From positions 1 through 64,000 of the forward strand of contig JABCZO010000021.1 in the NCBI GenBank assembly GCA_013289615.1: DNA of 64,000 bases, read 5' to 3'. Positions 16,158 through 25,273 of the stretch are shown one piece after another (position 1 is the first letter of the stretch; every line of letters starts with the position of its first letter). A program made the position numbers and the translations under genes. The stretch comes from Gammaproteobacteria bacterium. Its GTDB lineage: Bacteria > Pseudomonadota > Gammaproteobacteria > Steroidobacterales > Steroidobacteraceae. The notes beneath the pieces are model-generated. The model was not told the origin of the DNA and searched no databases. It saw only the letters and a list, made by a program, of their open reading frames with translations.

Positions 16158-17568
16158 GCTGGAAACCCCCTTGCTCACTGTTCGCACGCGCGGCGCGCGT
16201 GACCTGGGGGGTATCCTGAGTCAGAACGATACGGGCACGCAAGCCTGGATGGTTATCCTCCAATCTGAGCTCGCTGCCGTGCAGTCGTGCCACCGCGTCG
16301 ACCAGGCTTAGTCCCAGACCGACCCCGGGAGTACAGCGGCTCGCGTCACCGCGATAGAAGCGCTCGACCGCCTTGGGCTTCTCGTTTTCCGGAATGCCCG
16401 GTCCGCTGTCGGCCACGACAATCTCCACGCTGCCAGCATCGGCACCGCGCCGCACCGCGACCGCAATGGTGCCCTGGTCCGGCGTGTATTTGACAGCGTT
16501 GTCAATGAGGTTGCCGAGCGCCTGCGCGAGCAGCACCGGATCGCCGCGAATCGGGGCCGGCCCGCTGCTCTCGAGCGTCAGGCTCGAGCCCCTGAGCTCC
16601 GCGGCTGGCTGATAAAAATCCACCGCAGCAGCGGCGACCGCGGCCAGGTCCACCGGCACGAAGCCGGAGCGGCGCAAGCCGCTGTCGATCTCCGACAGCC
16701 GCAGCAGCGCATTGAAGATACGGATCACCCGATCGACGTCCGCCACCGCCGCATCGATCTCGGCAAAGGTTTGCTCGGTGGATGGCCTGGTCAGCGCCAG
16801 CTCCTCCAGCCGCGAGCGCAGTTCCGCCAGCGGCGTGCGCAGATCGTGTGCGATCGAATTGGAAACATTGCGTATGCCATGAATCAGCTGTTCGATCTGA
16901 TCGAGCATGCCGTTGATGGTCTGCGACAGTGTGTTGAGTTCATCACCGCTTTGATGCGTCGGCAGTCGGTGACTCAAATCTCCCTGGATAATCGCCGACA
17001 CTGTCCGGCGGATACCATCGATGCGTGCCATCAACGCCCGCCGGATCAGGATGCCGCCGACCGTGCCGAGCACCGACAGGATCGCGACCGCGCCTGCCAG
17101 CGCGTACCAGAAGCGCCGCTCCAGCGGCGCATAGCGCGCGGTATCGCGACCCACGAGTAGATGATAGCCACCGGGCAGCGTCGCGTGCACCACGGCAACA
17201 TCCGTAATGCCGTTGCCCAGGTCGAGCTTGACGGTATAGGTCCCGGGATCTGCCGGGACGGTGGCGGGCCACGCAGCCAGGTTGCCGGCCATCACATTGA
17301 GGGCGGGATCGGCCAGCAAAAGCTGGCGCTCGCCGGCAATCTGCATGCCGACGCGGGTATTGATATAGCTGACCAGCCCGTGCGCGCCTTCGCGTCGAAA
17401 CACCTCGGTCAGCCGCAGTGCGTCGGATTGCAGGATCTCGTTGCGCCCCTCCTGGATCGTCACGCGCCAGGCGTACCACAGCGGCGCGGCAAACAGCCCC
17501 AGCGCCGCCAGCCCGAGGCCGATGTAGCCGACCGCGAGCGTCAGGGCGGAGGAGCGCAGAAACTTCAT
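16138..17568 (-). CDS. Membrane sensor histidine kinase (HAMP-HisKA-HATPase)
   Basis: Sensor partner of the adjacent OmpR-type regulator. It has a first membrane helix near residues 8-32, a periplasmic sensor of about 115 residues, a second helix (FWYALAGAVAILSVLGTVGG), a HAMP domain, then phospho-acceptor H241 in SIAHDLRTPLAEL. The ATPase domain has N box NLIDNAVKYTP, G1 DSGPGIPENE and G2 GLGLSLVDAVARLHG. All catalytic residues are present, and 476 residues is ordinary. The ATG at 17568 has GAGCGG about eight bases upstream; a GTG three codons earlier is possible. It follows the regulator by 12 bases, and both lie downstream of the pump genes, so the stimulus is probably a pump substrate or envelope stress. 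Confidence 0.92.
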   Translation of the reverse strand: MKFLRSSALTLAVGYIGLGLAALGLFAAPLWYAWRVTIQEGRNEILQSDALRLTEVFRREGAHGLVSYINTRVGMQIAGERQLLLADPALNVMAGNLAAWPATVPADPGTYTVKLDLGNGITDVAVVHATLPGGYHLLVGRDTARYAPLERRFWYALAGAVAILSVLGTVGGILIRRALMARIDGIRRTVSAIIQGDLSHRLPTHQSGDELNTLSQTINGMLDQIEQLIHGIRNVSNSIAHDLRTPLAELRSRLEELALTRPSTEQTFAEIDAAVADVDRVIRIFNALLRLSEIDSGLRRSGFVPVDLAAVAAAAVDFYQPAAELRGSSLTLESSGPAPIRGDPVLLAQALGNLIDNAVKYTPDQGTIAVAVRRGADAGSVEIVVADSGPGIPENEKPKAVERFYRGDASRCTPGVGLGLSLVDAVARLHGSELRLEDNHPGLRARIVLTQDTPQVTRAARANSEQGGFQHEPVYP

Positions 17569-17580
17569 GGCATGCACCGC

Positions 17581-18261
17581 TCAGTCATGCGAGGTCAGCG
17601 TATAGCCGGCATTACGTACCGTGCGCAGCAGCGGCCGCTCGAAGTCGGCATCGATCTTCTGTCGCAGCTTGCTGATGTGTACGTCGACCACATTGGTCTG
17701 CGGGTCGAAGTGATAGTCCCAGACATTCTCGAGCAGCATGGTGCGCGTCACCACCTGGTCGGCGTGGCGCATCAGATACTCGAGCAGCTTGAATTCGCGC
17801 GGCTGCAGCGTAAGGCTGCGATCGCCGCGCGTGACCTTGCGCGTCAGCAGGTCCACCCGCAGGTCAGCCACCTCGAGTTTGGTCTGCGCATTTTCACCCT
17901 GGGCGCGGCGCGTCAGCGCATCGATACGCGCCAGCAGCTCGCCGAACGCGAATGGCTTGGTCAGGTAGTCATCGCCGCCGGCGCGCAGCCCGCGGATGCG
18001 CTCGTCTACTTCCGACAATGCACTCAGGATCAGGATTGGCGTGCGCTTACCCGACTTGCGCAGTGCTTCGATGATCGCCAGTCCGTCGATTTCCCCGGGC
18101 AGCATGCGATCCATGATGATGACGTCGTACGGTTCGCTGGCGGCGAGAAACATGCCGTCGCGGCCGTTCGCCGCGTGATCGGCGGTGTGACCGGCTTCCT
18201 GCAGACCCTTGACCACGAATTGGGTCACGCGTTCATTGTCTTCGACCAGCAGGACTTTCAT
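17581..18261 (-). CDS. OmpR/PhoB-family response regulator
   Basis: DNA-binding regulator of 226 residues. The receiver domain has the acidic pair in LLVEDN, phospho-acceptor D51 (IIMDRMLPGEIDG), the conserved Ser/Thr in ILSAL and Lys in DYLTKPFAF. The C-terminal winged helix includes LTLQPREFKLLEYLMRHADQ, VVTRTMLLENVWDYHFDP and VDVHISKLRQKID, typical of CzcR/CusR-like regulators. Its ATG overlaps the TGA of the RND transporter gene. Placement inside the efflux operon suggests it controls its own operon positively, as in many RND-linked systems; no binding site was identified. Confidence 0.93.
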   Translation of the reverse strand: MKVLLVEDNERVTQFVVKGLQEAGHTADHAANGRDGMFLAASEPYDVIIMDRMLPGEIDGLAIIEALRKSGKRTPILILSALSEVDERIRGLRAGGDDYLTKPFAFGELLARIDALTRRAQGENAQTKLEVADLRVDLLTRKVTRGDRSLTLQPREFKLLEYLMRHADQVVTRTMLLENVWDYHFDPQTNVVDVHISKLRQKIDADFERPLLRTVRNAGYTLTSHD

Positions 18262-21200
18262 GAGGCTCCCTGCACCAGCGGCTGGCCTGGTGCACCGGCC
18301 GTCCGGGCGGCACGCGCATGGCGCCTCTGACCGGTGAACTGATCCAGATACAGATAGATCACCGGGGTCGTGAACAGTGTCAAGGCCTGGCTCAGGATCA
18401 GGCCACCGACCATGGTGTATCCGAGCGGCTGTCGCAACTCCGAACCGGTGCCACGCTCGAGCATCAGCGGCAGCGCGCCGAGCAGCGCCGCCATGGTGGT
18501 CATCATGATCGGACGGAAACGCAGCAGGCAGGCCTGTCGGATCGAGGCCTCCGGGGACAGATGCTGCTCGCGTTCGGCCTGCAGCGCAAAGTCCACCATC
18601 ATGATGCCGTTTTTCTTGACGATGCCGATCAGCAGGATGATGCCGATCAGCGCAATCACCGACAGATCGAAGTGAAACACCATCAGCACCAGCAGCGCTC
18701 CGACCCCGGCTGAAGGCAGGGTCGACAGGATGGTCAATGGGTGAATGTAACTCTCATACAGCATGCCGAGGATGATATAGACCACGACCAGGGCCGCCAG
18801 GATCAGATACGGCTGGGTCTTGAGCGAACTCTGAAACGCCTGCGCCGTACCCTGGAAGCTCCCGGCAACCGTGGATGGCATGCGGATTGATGCCGCCGCC
18901 TTGTTGATGGCATCGACCGCGTCACCGAGCGCCACCCCCGGCCCGAGGTTGAACGACAGCGTGACCGCCGGAAACTGGCCCTGATGATTGATCGACAGGA
19001 AGGTCACGTGCTGCGTATCGAACCTGACGAATGTTGACAACGGTATCATCTGGCCGCTGGCCGGCGATTTGACGTAGATTCTCGACAGCGTCTGCGGGTC
19101 GGCCTGCAGCGACGGGGTGATCTCCAGGATCACGTGATAGGCGTTGAGCTGCGTGAAATACTGCGTCACCTGGCGCTGCCCGAAGGCATCGTCCAGGGTC
19201 TGATCGATCAGCGATGGCTGGATGCCGAAACGCGCGGCCTGGTCGCGATCGATGGTCAGCGACAGCATCGAGCTGCCGGTCTGCTGATCCGACGCCGCAT
19301 CGCGCAGCATCGGCAGCTTCTGCAGCTGCGCCAGCAGCTTCGGCGCCCATTCGTTGAGTTCGTTCAGATCCGCATCCTGCAGCGTGTACTGGTACTGGGT
19401 GCGCGCCAGTCGGCCGCCGACGTTGAGATCCTGCGCGGCCTGCAGAAACAGGGTGGCACCCGGCACGTGCGCGATCTCGCGGCGTAGCCGGGCGATGACC
19501 TGATCGGCGCTGGCCGAGCGCTGATCACGCGGCTTGAGGCCTATCGCCACGAAACCGTTGTTGATCGAGCGTTGCCCGCCGATCGCGGTGGCCCAGCTCT
19601 GCACATCCGGATCGCGCGCCAGCACGTCGGTCAGCAGGTGCTCGCGCCGGACCATCTCGCCGAAGGAGATATCCTGCGGAGCATCCGACAGGCCGACGAT
19701 GATGCCGGTGTCCTGCTGCGGAAAGAACCCCTTCGGTATCAGCACGTAAAGCACCACGGTGAGCGCCATGGTGGCGACGAACGTGATGAGGGTAACGCGC
19801 TGGTGGCGCAGCACGAAGTCCAGGCCACGCGTATAGAGTGCCAGCATGCGGTCGAACCCCGCCTCGATCGCAAGATAGAACCGGCCGTGCCTGACCTGCT
19901 TTTCATTGCGCAGGAACAGCGCGCACATGGTTGGCGATAGCGTCAGGGCGACAAACGCCGACACTGCAATCGTCATCGTGACCGTGACCGCGAATTCGCG
20001 GAACAGCCGGCCGACGATGCCGCCCATCAGCAGCAGCGGAATGAATACCGCCACCAGCGATATGCTGATCGACAGGATGGTGAAGCCGATCTCGCGCGAA
20101 CCCTTGAGCGTCGCCTCCATCGGCGACAGGCCGTCCTCGATATGCCGGTAGATGTTCTCCAGCATCACGATCGCATCGTCGACCACGAAGCCGACCGCGA
20201 TCGTCAGTGCCATCAGCGACAGGTTGTCCAGGCTGTAGCCAACGACATACATCAATGCCGCAGTCCCCAGCAGCGACAGCGGCACGGTGACGCCGGGTAT
20301 GATCGTGGCCCACGCGGTGCGCAGGAACAGGAAGATCACCATGACCACCAGCGCGATCGTCAGCACCAGCGTGAATTCCACGTCATGCACCGAGGCCTTG
20401 ATGGTCGTGGTCCGGTCCACCACCTGATCGACCTTGATCGATGGCGGCACCGACTGCAGTACCGTCGGCAGCAGGCTCTGCACGTTCGCGGCAGCGTCGA
20501 TGACATTGGCGCCGGCCTGCTTGTAGATCAGCAGCAGGATGCCGGGCTTGTTGTTCTGCCAGCCGAGCAGCTGGTTGTTCTCCGCGGCATCCACCGCGAT
20601 GCCGATATCGCGCACCCGCACCGGCGCGCCGTTCTTATAGGCCACCACCACATCGTTCCAGGGTGCAGCCTTGAGCAACTGGTCGTTGTCGTAGATCGCG
20701 AAACTGTGCAGATCGCCGTTGATCGAGCCCTTGGGCGCATTGACGGTGGCCTGGCCGATCACGCCGGCCACATCTTCGAGCTGGATACCCAGAGCGGCGA
20801 TCTTGGCCGGATCGACCTGCACCCGTATCGCCGGCTTCTGTTGCCCGCCGATCGCCACCTGCGCGACCCCGGGAACCTGCGACAGCCGCTGCGCAATCAC
20901 GTTTTCGCAGTAGTCATCGACGGTGGTGAGCGGCAGTACGTCGGAATGCACGGCGAGGATCAGTATCGGCGAATCGGCCGGATTGACCTTTTTATATGCG
21001 GGCGGGCTCGGCAGATTCTTCGGCAGCTGGCCGCCGGCCGCATCGATGGCCGACTGGATGTCCTGCGCGGCGCCATTGATGCTGCGATCAAGTCCGAACT
21101 GCAGCGTGATCTGCGCGGTGCCGAGCACGCTGGTGGAGGTCATCTGCGACACTCCGGGAATCTGCGCGAACTGATATTCCAGCGGCGTCGCCACCGATGA

Positions 21201-21380
21201 GGCCATGGTTTCCGGGCTCGCCCCGGGCAGCTGCGCGGTCACGACGATGGTCGGAAAATCCACTTGCGGCAGCGGTGCCACCGGCAACAGCGGCCAGGCC
21301 ACGATGCCGAGCAGCAGAATGCCCCCCATCAGCAGCGAGGTGGCAATCGGCCGCCGGACGAAGGGCTCGGAGATGCTCAT
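18258..21380 (-). CDS. RND multidrug efflux transporter, MdtB/MdtC-like
   Basis: Inner-membrane proton-driven exporter of the HAE-1/AcrB superfamily, 1040 residues. It has the family N terminus (SEPFVRRPIATSLLMGGILL) and twelve predicted helices with large periplasmic loops after helices 1 and 7. Helix 4 carries DDAIVMLENIYRH, including the proton-relay aspartates (VGFVVDDAIV), and the C-terminal half has LIGIVKKNGIMMVDFAL. Sequence details such as SEFVRRP-like start and QQDTG follow MdtB/MdtC more than AcrB. Only one transporter gene is present, so it would work as a homotrimer. It lies between the adaptor and the response regulator, with four-base overlaps on both sides. Confidence 0.92.
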   Translation of the reverse strand: MSISEPFVRRPIATSLLMGGILLLGIVAWPLLPVAPLPQVDFPTIVVTAQLPGASPETMASSVATPLEYQFAQIPGVSQMTSTSVLGTAQITLQFGLDRSINGAAQDIQSAIDAAGGQLPKNLPSPPAYKKVNPADSPILILAVHSDVLPLTTVDDYCENVIAQRLSQVPGVAQVAIGGQQKPAIRVQVDPAKIAALGIQLEDVAGVIGQATVNAPKGSINGDLHSFAIYDNDQLLKAAPWNDVVVAYKNGAPVRVRDIGIAVDAAENNQLLGWQNNKPGILLLIYKQAGANVIDAAANVQSLLPTVLQSVPPSIKVDQVVDRTTTIKASVHDVEFTLVLTIALVVMVIFLFLRTAWATIIPGVTVPLSLLGTAALMYVVGYSLDNLSLMALTIAVGFVVDDAIVMLENIYRHIEDGLSPMEATLKGSREIGFTILSISISLVAVFIPLLLMGGIVGRLFREFAVTVTMTIAVSAFVALTLSPTMCALFLRNEKQVRHGRFYLAIEAGFDRMLALYTRGLDFVLRHQRVTLITFVATMALTVVLYVLIPKGFFPQQDTGIIVGLSDAPQDISFGEMVRREHLLTDVLARDPDVQSWATAIGGQRSINNGFVAIGLKPRDQRSASADQVIARLRREIAHVPGATLFLQAAQDLNVGGRLARTQYQYTLQDADLNELNEWAPKLLAQLQKLPMLRDAASDQQTGSSMLSLTIDRDQAARFGIQPSLIDQTLDDAFGQRQVTQYFTQLNAYHVILEITPSLQADPQTLSRIYVKSPASGQMIPLSTFVRFDTQHVTFLSINHQGQFPAVTLSFNLGPGVALGDAVDAINKAAASIRMPSTVAGSFQGTAQAFQSSLKTQPYLILAALVVVYIILGMLYESYIHPLTILSTLPSAGVGALLVLMVFHFDLSVIALIGIILLIGIVKKNGIMMVDFALQAEREQHLSPEASIRQACLLRFRPIMMTTMAALLGALPLMLERGTGSELRQPLGYTMVGGLILSQALTLFTTPVIYLYLDQFTGQRRHARAARTAGAPGQPLVQGAS

Positions 21381-22642
21381 TGCGTCAGGCGGTGTGCGAC
21401 CTTGGGCGTTTGAGTGCCGGCATCCTGAGTGGGCGTGTCGGCGGCCTGCGATGCCTGCCCTTGAGGAGCTGCCGGCGCCGCGGTCGCGGCCAGTGTGCGC
21501 ACCGGCGCGCCGGGCTGCAGCCGGTATTGATTGCTGGTCACGACGCGCTCGCCTGACTGCAGGCCGTCGGTGACGACCGTGACACCCTCGGTGTCTTCCG
21601 CCGTCTTGATCGGCCTCGCCTCGACCGTGGAATCGGCTTTGACGACATAGGCGAACAAGCCCTCGGGCCCACGCTCGACCGCGACGGTCGGCAACGTCAC
21701 GACGTCACGCCGCTGCTGCAGCAGCACCCGCACGTTGACGAACTGTCCCGGCCAGAGCGCATTGCGCAGGTTCGCAAACGTCGCCTTCAGGCGCACCGTG
21801 CCGGTGGAAGGATCGATCTCGTTGTCGATCAGGGTAAGCGTACCGGTATCGAGCTGCGTGCGATCATCGCGCGATAAAGCCGCCACGCCGACTTGGCCCG
21901 CAGCCAGCGCCTGGTTGATCTGCGGCACCGCGTCCTCGGGCAGCGTGAACACGATCGAGATCGGCTGGATCTGCGTCACCACCACGATGCCGGTGGTGTC
22001 GGCGGCATGCACGATATTGCCGGGATCGACCAGGCGAATGCCGGTGCGTCCCGAGAACGGCGCGGTGATGCTCGCGTACGCCAGTTGCGTGCGCGCATTG
22101 TCGATCGTCGCGCGGTCCACCTGAAGTTGCGCCTGCAGCTGCGCCACCAGCGCCTGCTGCGCGTCGAGCACCTGCTTGCTGGTCAGGTTCTGAGGCGCCA
22201 GCACCTGATAGCGTTCCAGATCGCGCTTGGCACTCTCCAGCTGCGCGGCGTCCTTGGCCTGGGTACCGCTGGCCTGGTCGAGCGCGGCCTGCAGCGGACG
22301 CGGATCGATCTGCGCCAGCAGATCGCCCTTCTTGACCAGCTGACCCTCGACGAAGCCGACGCGCTGCAACTCGCCGTCGACGCGCGCGGTGATCTTCGCG
22401 GTATAAAAGGCCTGCACGTTACCAAGGCCCTCCAGATATACCGGCACATCGCGCCGCGTCGTCACGGCCGTCTCGACCGCGACGGCGGCCGGCCCGTGGG
22501 CCGACCCTTGTGATTTGGCCGGCGTGCGCGACACCCATAGCCAGCCGATCACGAGCAGCAAGGCCGCGCCGACGCCGAGCAACACGCGCCGATGCCGCGT
22601 GCCGGGCATGTTGCCGGATTCCGGGTCGCTTGAACCGATCAT
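21377..22642 (-). CDS. RND periplasmic adaptor (membrane fusion protein), MdtA-like
   Basis: Links the inner-membrane pump to the outer-membrane channel. The 421-residue protein has a membrane anchor at about residues 19-36 (LLGVGAALLLVIGWLWV) and a barrel-sandwich start (VETAVTTRRDVPVYLEGLGNV). A long alpha-hairpin (ALDQASGTQAKDAAQLESA) follows, then the family segment YASITAPFSGRTGIRLVDPGN and a C-terminal NQYRLQPGAPV. A Gln/Ala/Thr-rich tail of about 40 residues follows. The start and stop overlap the neighbouring genes by four bases. The arrangement outer membrane factor-adaptor-pump on one transcript is standard for NodT-linked RND systems. Confidence 0.92.
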   Translation of the reverse strand: MIGSSDPESGNMPGTRHRRVLLGVGAALLLVIGWLWVSRTPAKSQGSAHGPAAVAVETAVTTRRDVPVYLEGLGNVQAFYTAKITARVDGELQRVGFVEGQLVKKGDLLAQIDPRPLQAALDQASGTQAKDAAQLESAKRDLERYQVLAPQNLTSKQVLDAQQALVAQLQAQLQVDRATIDNARTQLAYASITAPFSGRTGIRLVDPGNIVHAADTTGIVVVTQIQPISIVFTLPEDAVPQINQALAAGQVGVAALSRDDRTQLDTGTLTLIDNEIDPSTGTVRLKATFANLRNALWPGQFVNVRVLLQQRRDVVTLPTVAVERGPEGLFAYVVKADSTVEARPIKTAEDTEGVTVVTDGLQSGERVVTSNQYRLQPGAPVRTLAATAAPAAPQGQASQAADTPTQDAGTQTPKVAHRLTQ

Positions 22643-24108
22643 TCCGCCACCTGTGATTGCCGCCAGCCGCCGCCGAGGGCGCGATAAAGGTCTACCAGAG
22701 ACTGCAGGTGCTGGTATTTAACCTGCACCAGGGTGTCCTGTGCGGTGAACAATGCGGTCTCGGTATTCAACACCGTCAGCACGTTGGTGGTACCGGCCTG
22801 CATCTGCAGTTGCGAAAACTCGAACGCGCGACGCGCCTTGTCGACCGCCTCCTGCTGGCGCAGTTCCTGCTCCGAAGTCTGCTGCACGGCCACCAGCGCA
22901 TCCTCGACGTTGCCGAGCGCGGTCAGGACGGTCTTATGATAATCCGATAGCAGTTCGGCATAGCGCGCCCGAGAATACTCGACCTGACCGCGGCGCGCAC
23001 CGGCATCGAAGATGCTTTCACTGACGGCGGCAGTGAGCGCAAACACGCGGCTCTGCGGCAACAGCAGCGTACCCAGGGCGCTGCTCGCATAGCCGCCGCT
23101 GGCCGTCAGGTCGATGCTAGGAAAATAGGCCGCCCGCGCCACGCCGATATCGGCATTGGCCGCCTTCAGCAGCGCCTCGGCCTGCGCCACATCGGGGCGC
23201 CGCGCCAGCAGCTCGGACGGCAGCCCTGCGGCGATCGGCGGCGATGTGAGCTGCTCAAGGCTGCCGCCGCCGAGGTCGATGGACTCCGGCATCTGGCCGA
23301 CCAGGATCGCGAGCGCGTCGATATTCTGCTGCAGCTGCTGCGCCAGCGGCGGAATGGACGCGTTCAGCGTCGCCACGGTGGTCGCCTGCTGCGCGACATC
23401 CAGTGCGGTGGCCGTGCCCACGCTTTGCTCGAGCTCCAGGCCGCTCAGGACATGCTGCGCATTGGCCAGATCGTCGCGCGCGACTTGCAGCCGATCGTGT
23501 TGTTCGAGCACTTCGAAGTAGGTCATCGCCACGCTGGTGATCACCGTGAGCGCGACGGTTTCGCGGTCGTAGCGGCTCGCCTGGGCAGCGAACAGCGCCG
23601 CATTGCGGGTTTCGCGATTCTTACCCCAGAAATCCAGCTCGTAGCTGGCCGTCAGTTGCGGCGAATACTGGTCGAAAGTGACCGCTGGGCCGCCAGTGAC
23701 GGTGCGCTGACGCTGGCGGCTCGCGCTGGCGCTGCCATCGAGCGTCGGAAGCAGAGCGGCGCCGGCGATGCGCGCCTGCGCATCCGCTTCACGTATCCGC
23801 GCGACCGCCGCGGCGATGTCATCGTTACTGGACTGTGCGCGCGCAATATAATCGTTGAGCTGCGCCGAGCCGAAACCTTGCCACCAGTCGGCCGCAGGCC
23901 AGTCTGCGCTTACGCTACCCGGCATATTCTGCCAGGCCACAGGCGTTGCCACCGCGGGATGGCGATAGGCCGGCGCGACGCTGCAGGCGCCAGCACCCAA
24001 TGCCAGACTTAAAAGCAGGCAGGCACGGAATACCCGCGCGCCCGAGGATTGCGCTGTCACGCACAGCAGCATACGGGCGGACCGGTTAAGTCCATATGGC
24101 CGGAACAT
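22639..24108 (-). CDS. NodT-family outer-membrane efflux lipoprotein
   Basis: TolC-like outer-membrane channel for the adjacent RND pump. It has 489 residues with a lipoprotein signal (ACLLLSLALGAGAC, cysteine near residue 42), the NodT opening CSVAPAYRHPAV, and two repeats of the outer-membrane efflux domain, seen in YELDFWGKNRETRNAA and LLARRPDVAQAEALLKAANADIG. The C terminus ends LVDLYRALGGGW, as in the family. The N terminus before the signal is long; ATG 24072 would give a more typical leader, but neither start has a good ribosome site. It is the first gene of the pump operon, 44 bases after marR, so either its own promoter or read-through from the tyrosine operon drives it. Confidence 0.9.
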   Translation of the reverse strand: MFRPYGLNRSARMLLCVTAQSSGARVFRACLLLSLALGAGACSVAPAYRHPAVATPVAWQNMPGSVSADWPAADWWQGFGSAQLNDYIARAQSSNDDIAAAVARIREADAQARIAGAALLPTLDGSASASRQRQRTVTGGPAVTFDQYSPQLTASYELDFWGKNRETRNAALFAAQASRYDRETVALTVITSVAMTYFEVLEQHDRLQVARDDLANAQHVLSGLELEQSVGTATALDVAQQATTVATLNASIPPLAQQLQQNIDALAILVGQMPESIDLGGGSLEQLTSPPIAAGLPSELLARRPDVAQAEALLKAANADIGVARAAYFPSIDLTASGGYASSALGTLLLPQSRVFALTAAVSESIFDAGARRGQVEYSRARYAELLSDYHKTVLTALGNVEDALVAVQQTSEQELRQQEAVDKARRAFEFSQLQMQAGTTNVLTVLNTETALFTAQDTLVQVKYQHLQSLVDLYRALGGGWRQSQVAE

Positions 24109-24152
24109 TAAACTGCATTAATCCCCCCAGCAAACGCGGACTTAGCTCACGC

Positions 24153-24623
24153 TTACAGATGGTTCAGGGCTGATTCTGCAGCCGCCGCCTGCTCCACCCG
24201 GCGCAGCAGGCGTTCGAGCCGGACGACCTCGCGGCGGCCGATCCCGCCAAGAAGTTGTGCTTCGTACGCCAGTGCCAGCGGCACGATCCGATCGTACAGG
24301 CGTCGGCCGGCGGTAGTCAGCATCAGCCGATGCGAGCGTCCGTCCTCGACGTTGGGCAATCTCTTCACCAGGCGCCGGCGCAGCAGCGCCTGCGCCGCGC
24401 GCATTACCGTCACCTTGTCCATGATCGTGCGGCCGCACAGCATCTGCTGCGTCAGCGCGCCTTCATCTGCCAACACCGCCAGCAGGCGCCACTGTGGGTT
24501 CTTGATGCCGAACTGGTGCTCATAGGCCCGGGCGATCAGCCGCGACACCGCATTCGATGCGACCGACAGCCGATACGGCAGGTAATCCTGCAGCCGCAGC
24601 TTTCCGGCGCCACTACTCGGCAT
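24153..24623 (-). CDS. MarR-family transcriptional regulator
   Basis: Winged-helix regulator of 156 residues. Recognisable elements are the N-terminal dimer helix (RLSVASNAVSRLIARAYEH), the wHTH core WRLLAVLADEGALTQQMLCG, TIMDKVTVMRAAQALLRRRL as recognition region, and the wing DGRSHRLMLTTAGRRLYD. The ATG at 24623 has GGAG nine bases upstream and overlaps the maiA stop by 11 bases; an in-frame start 30 bases earlier would overlap more. Being last in the homogentisate operon, it probably senses an aromatic intermediate and represses hpd-hmgA-fahA-maiA. Control of the pump operon that starts 44 bases downstream is also possible. Confidence 0.87.
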   Translation of the reverse strand: MPSSGAGKLRLQDYLPYRLSVASNAVSRLIARAYEHQFGIKNPQWRLLAVLADEGALTQQMLCGRTIMDKVTVMRAAQALLRRRLVKRLPNVEDGRSHRLMLTTAGRRLYDRIVPLALAYEAQLLGGIGRREVVRLERLLRRVEQAAAAESALNHL

Positions 24624-25260
24624 CGCCCTGGGCTCCCGGGGCGGCGCGTACAAACGCCTCCAGCCGCATGCAGTGCTGGTAGATACGCCAGATGGTCGGG
24701 AATGGCTCGAGCGGGCAGTTCACCCGCTGCGCATTGAACACCTGCGGTATCAGACAGCAATCGGCCATTGTCGGCGCATCCCCGTAGCAGCAGGCCCCGG
24801 CGGTTCCGCCCTGCACCAGCACGCGCTCGAGCGCGCTGAACCCGAGCGCGATCCAGTGGCGCGACCATTCGGCGCGCCGCTCCTCATCGATCGCGAGCGG
24901 CTGCTTCAGATAGCGCATCACCCGCGTGTTGTTGAGCGGATGAATGTCGCAGGCTATGGCGAGTGCCAGCGCGCGCACCGTGGCGCGCGCCACGGCATCG
25001 CGCGGCAGCAGCGCCGGGGTGGGATGCGTCTCGTCCAGATACTCGATGATCGCGAGCGACTGCGTCAGCGTGAACGCAGCATCCTCCAGCACCGGTACCA
25101 GCCGCGCCGGATTGCGTTCGCCGAAGCCCGCGCTGTGCTGCTCACCGCCGCCGCGCAGCAGGTGCACCGGTACCGCCTCGTACGGCAGCTCCTTGTAATT
25201 GAGCGCGATGCGCACCCGAAAGGCGGCCGAGCTGCGATAGTAGGTGTACAGCCTGAGCAT
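24613..25260 (-). CDS. maiA: Maleylacetoacetate isomerase (zeta-class GST)
   Basis: Glutathione-dependent cis-trans isomerase turning maleylacetoacetate into fumarylacetoacetate in tyrosine breakdown. The 215-residue protein begins MLRLYTYYRSSAAFRVRIAL, holding the SSxxxRVRIAL active-site motif of zeta GSTs. It continues with NPARLVPVLED, LTQSLAIIEYLDE (GSH site) and the C-terminal DAPTMADCCLIPQVFNA. ATG 25260 is favoured over the GTG nine bases upstream because GAGG then sits at a workable distance. The gene follows fahA by 13 bases from this start and overlaps marR by 11. The function is supported by both motif and operon context. Confidence 0.93.
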   Translation of the reverse strand: MLRLYTYYRSSAAFRVRIALNYKELPYEAVPVHLLRGGGEQHSAGFGERNPARLVPVLEDAAFTLTQSLAIIEYLDETHPTPALLPRDAVARATVRALALAIACDIHPLNNTRVMRYLKQPLAIDEERRAEWSRHWIALGFSALERVLVQGGTAGACCYGDAPTMADCCLIPQVFNAQRVNCPLEPFPTIWRIYQHCMRLEAFVRAAPGAQGDAE

Positions 25261-25273
25261 TGGGATCACCGCC

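Noticed and set aside
20142..21200. 352-codon plus-strand frame opposite the RND pump
   Set aside because: Same shadow pattern; the minus-strand reading has full RND motifs.
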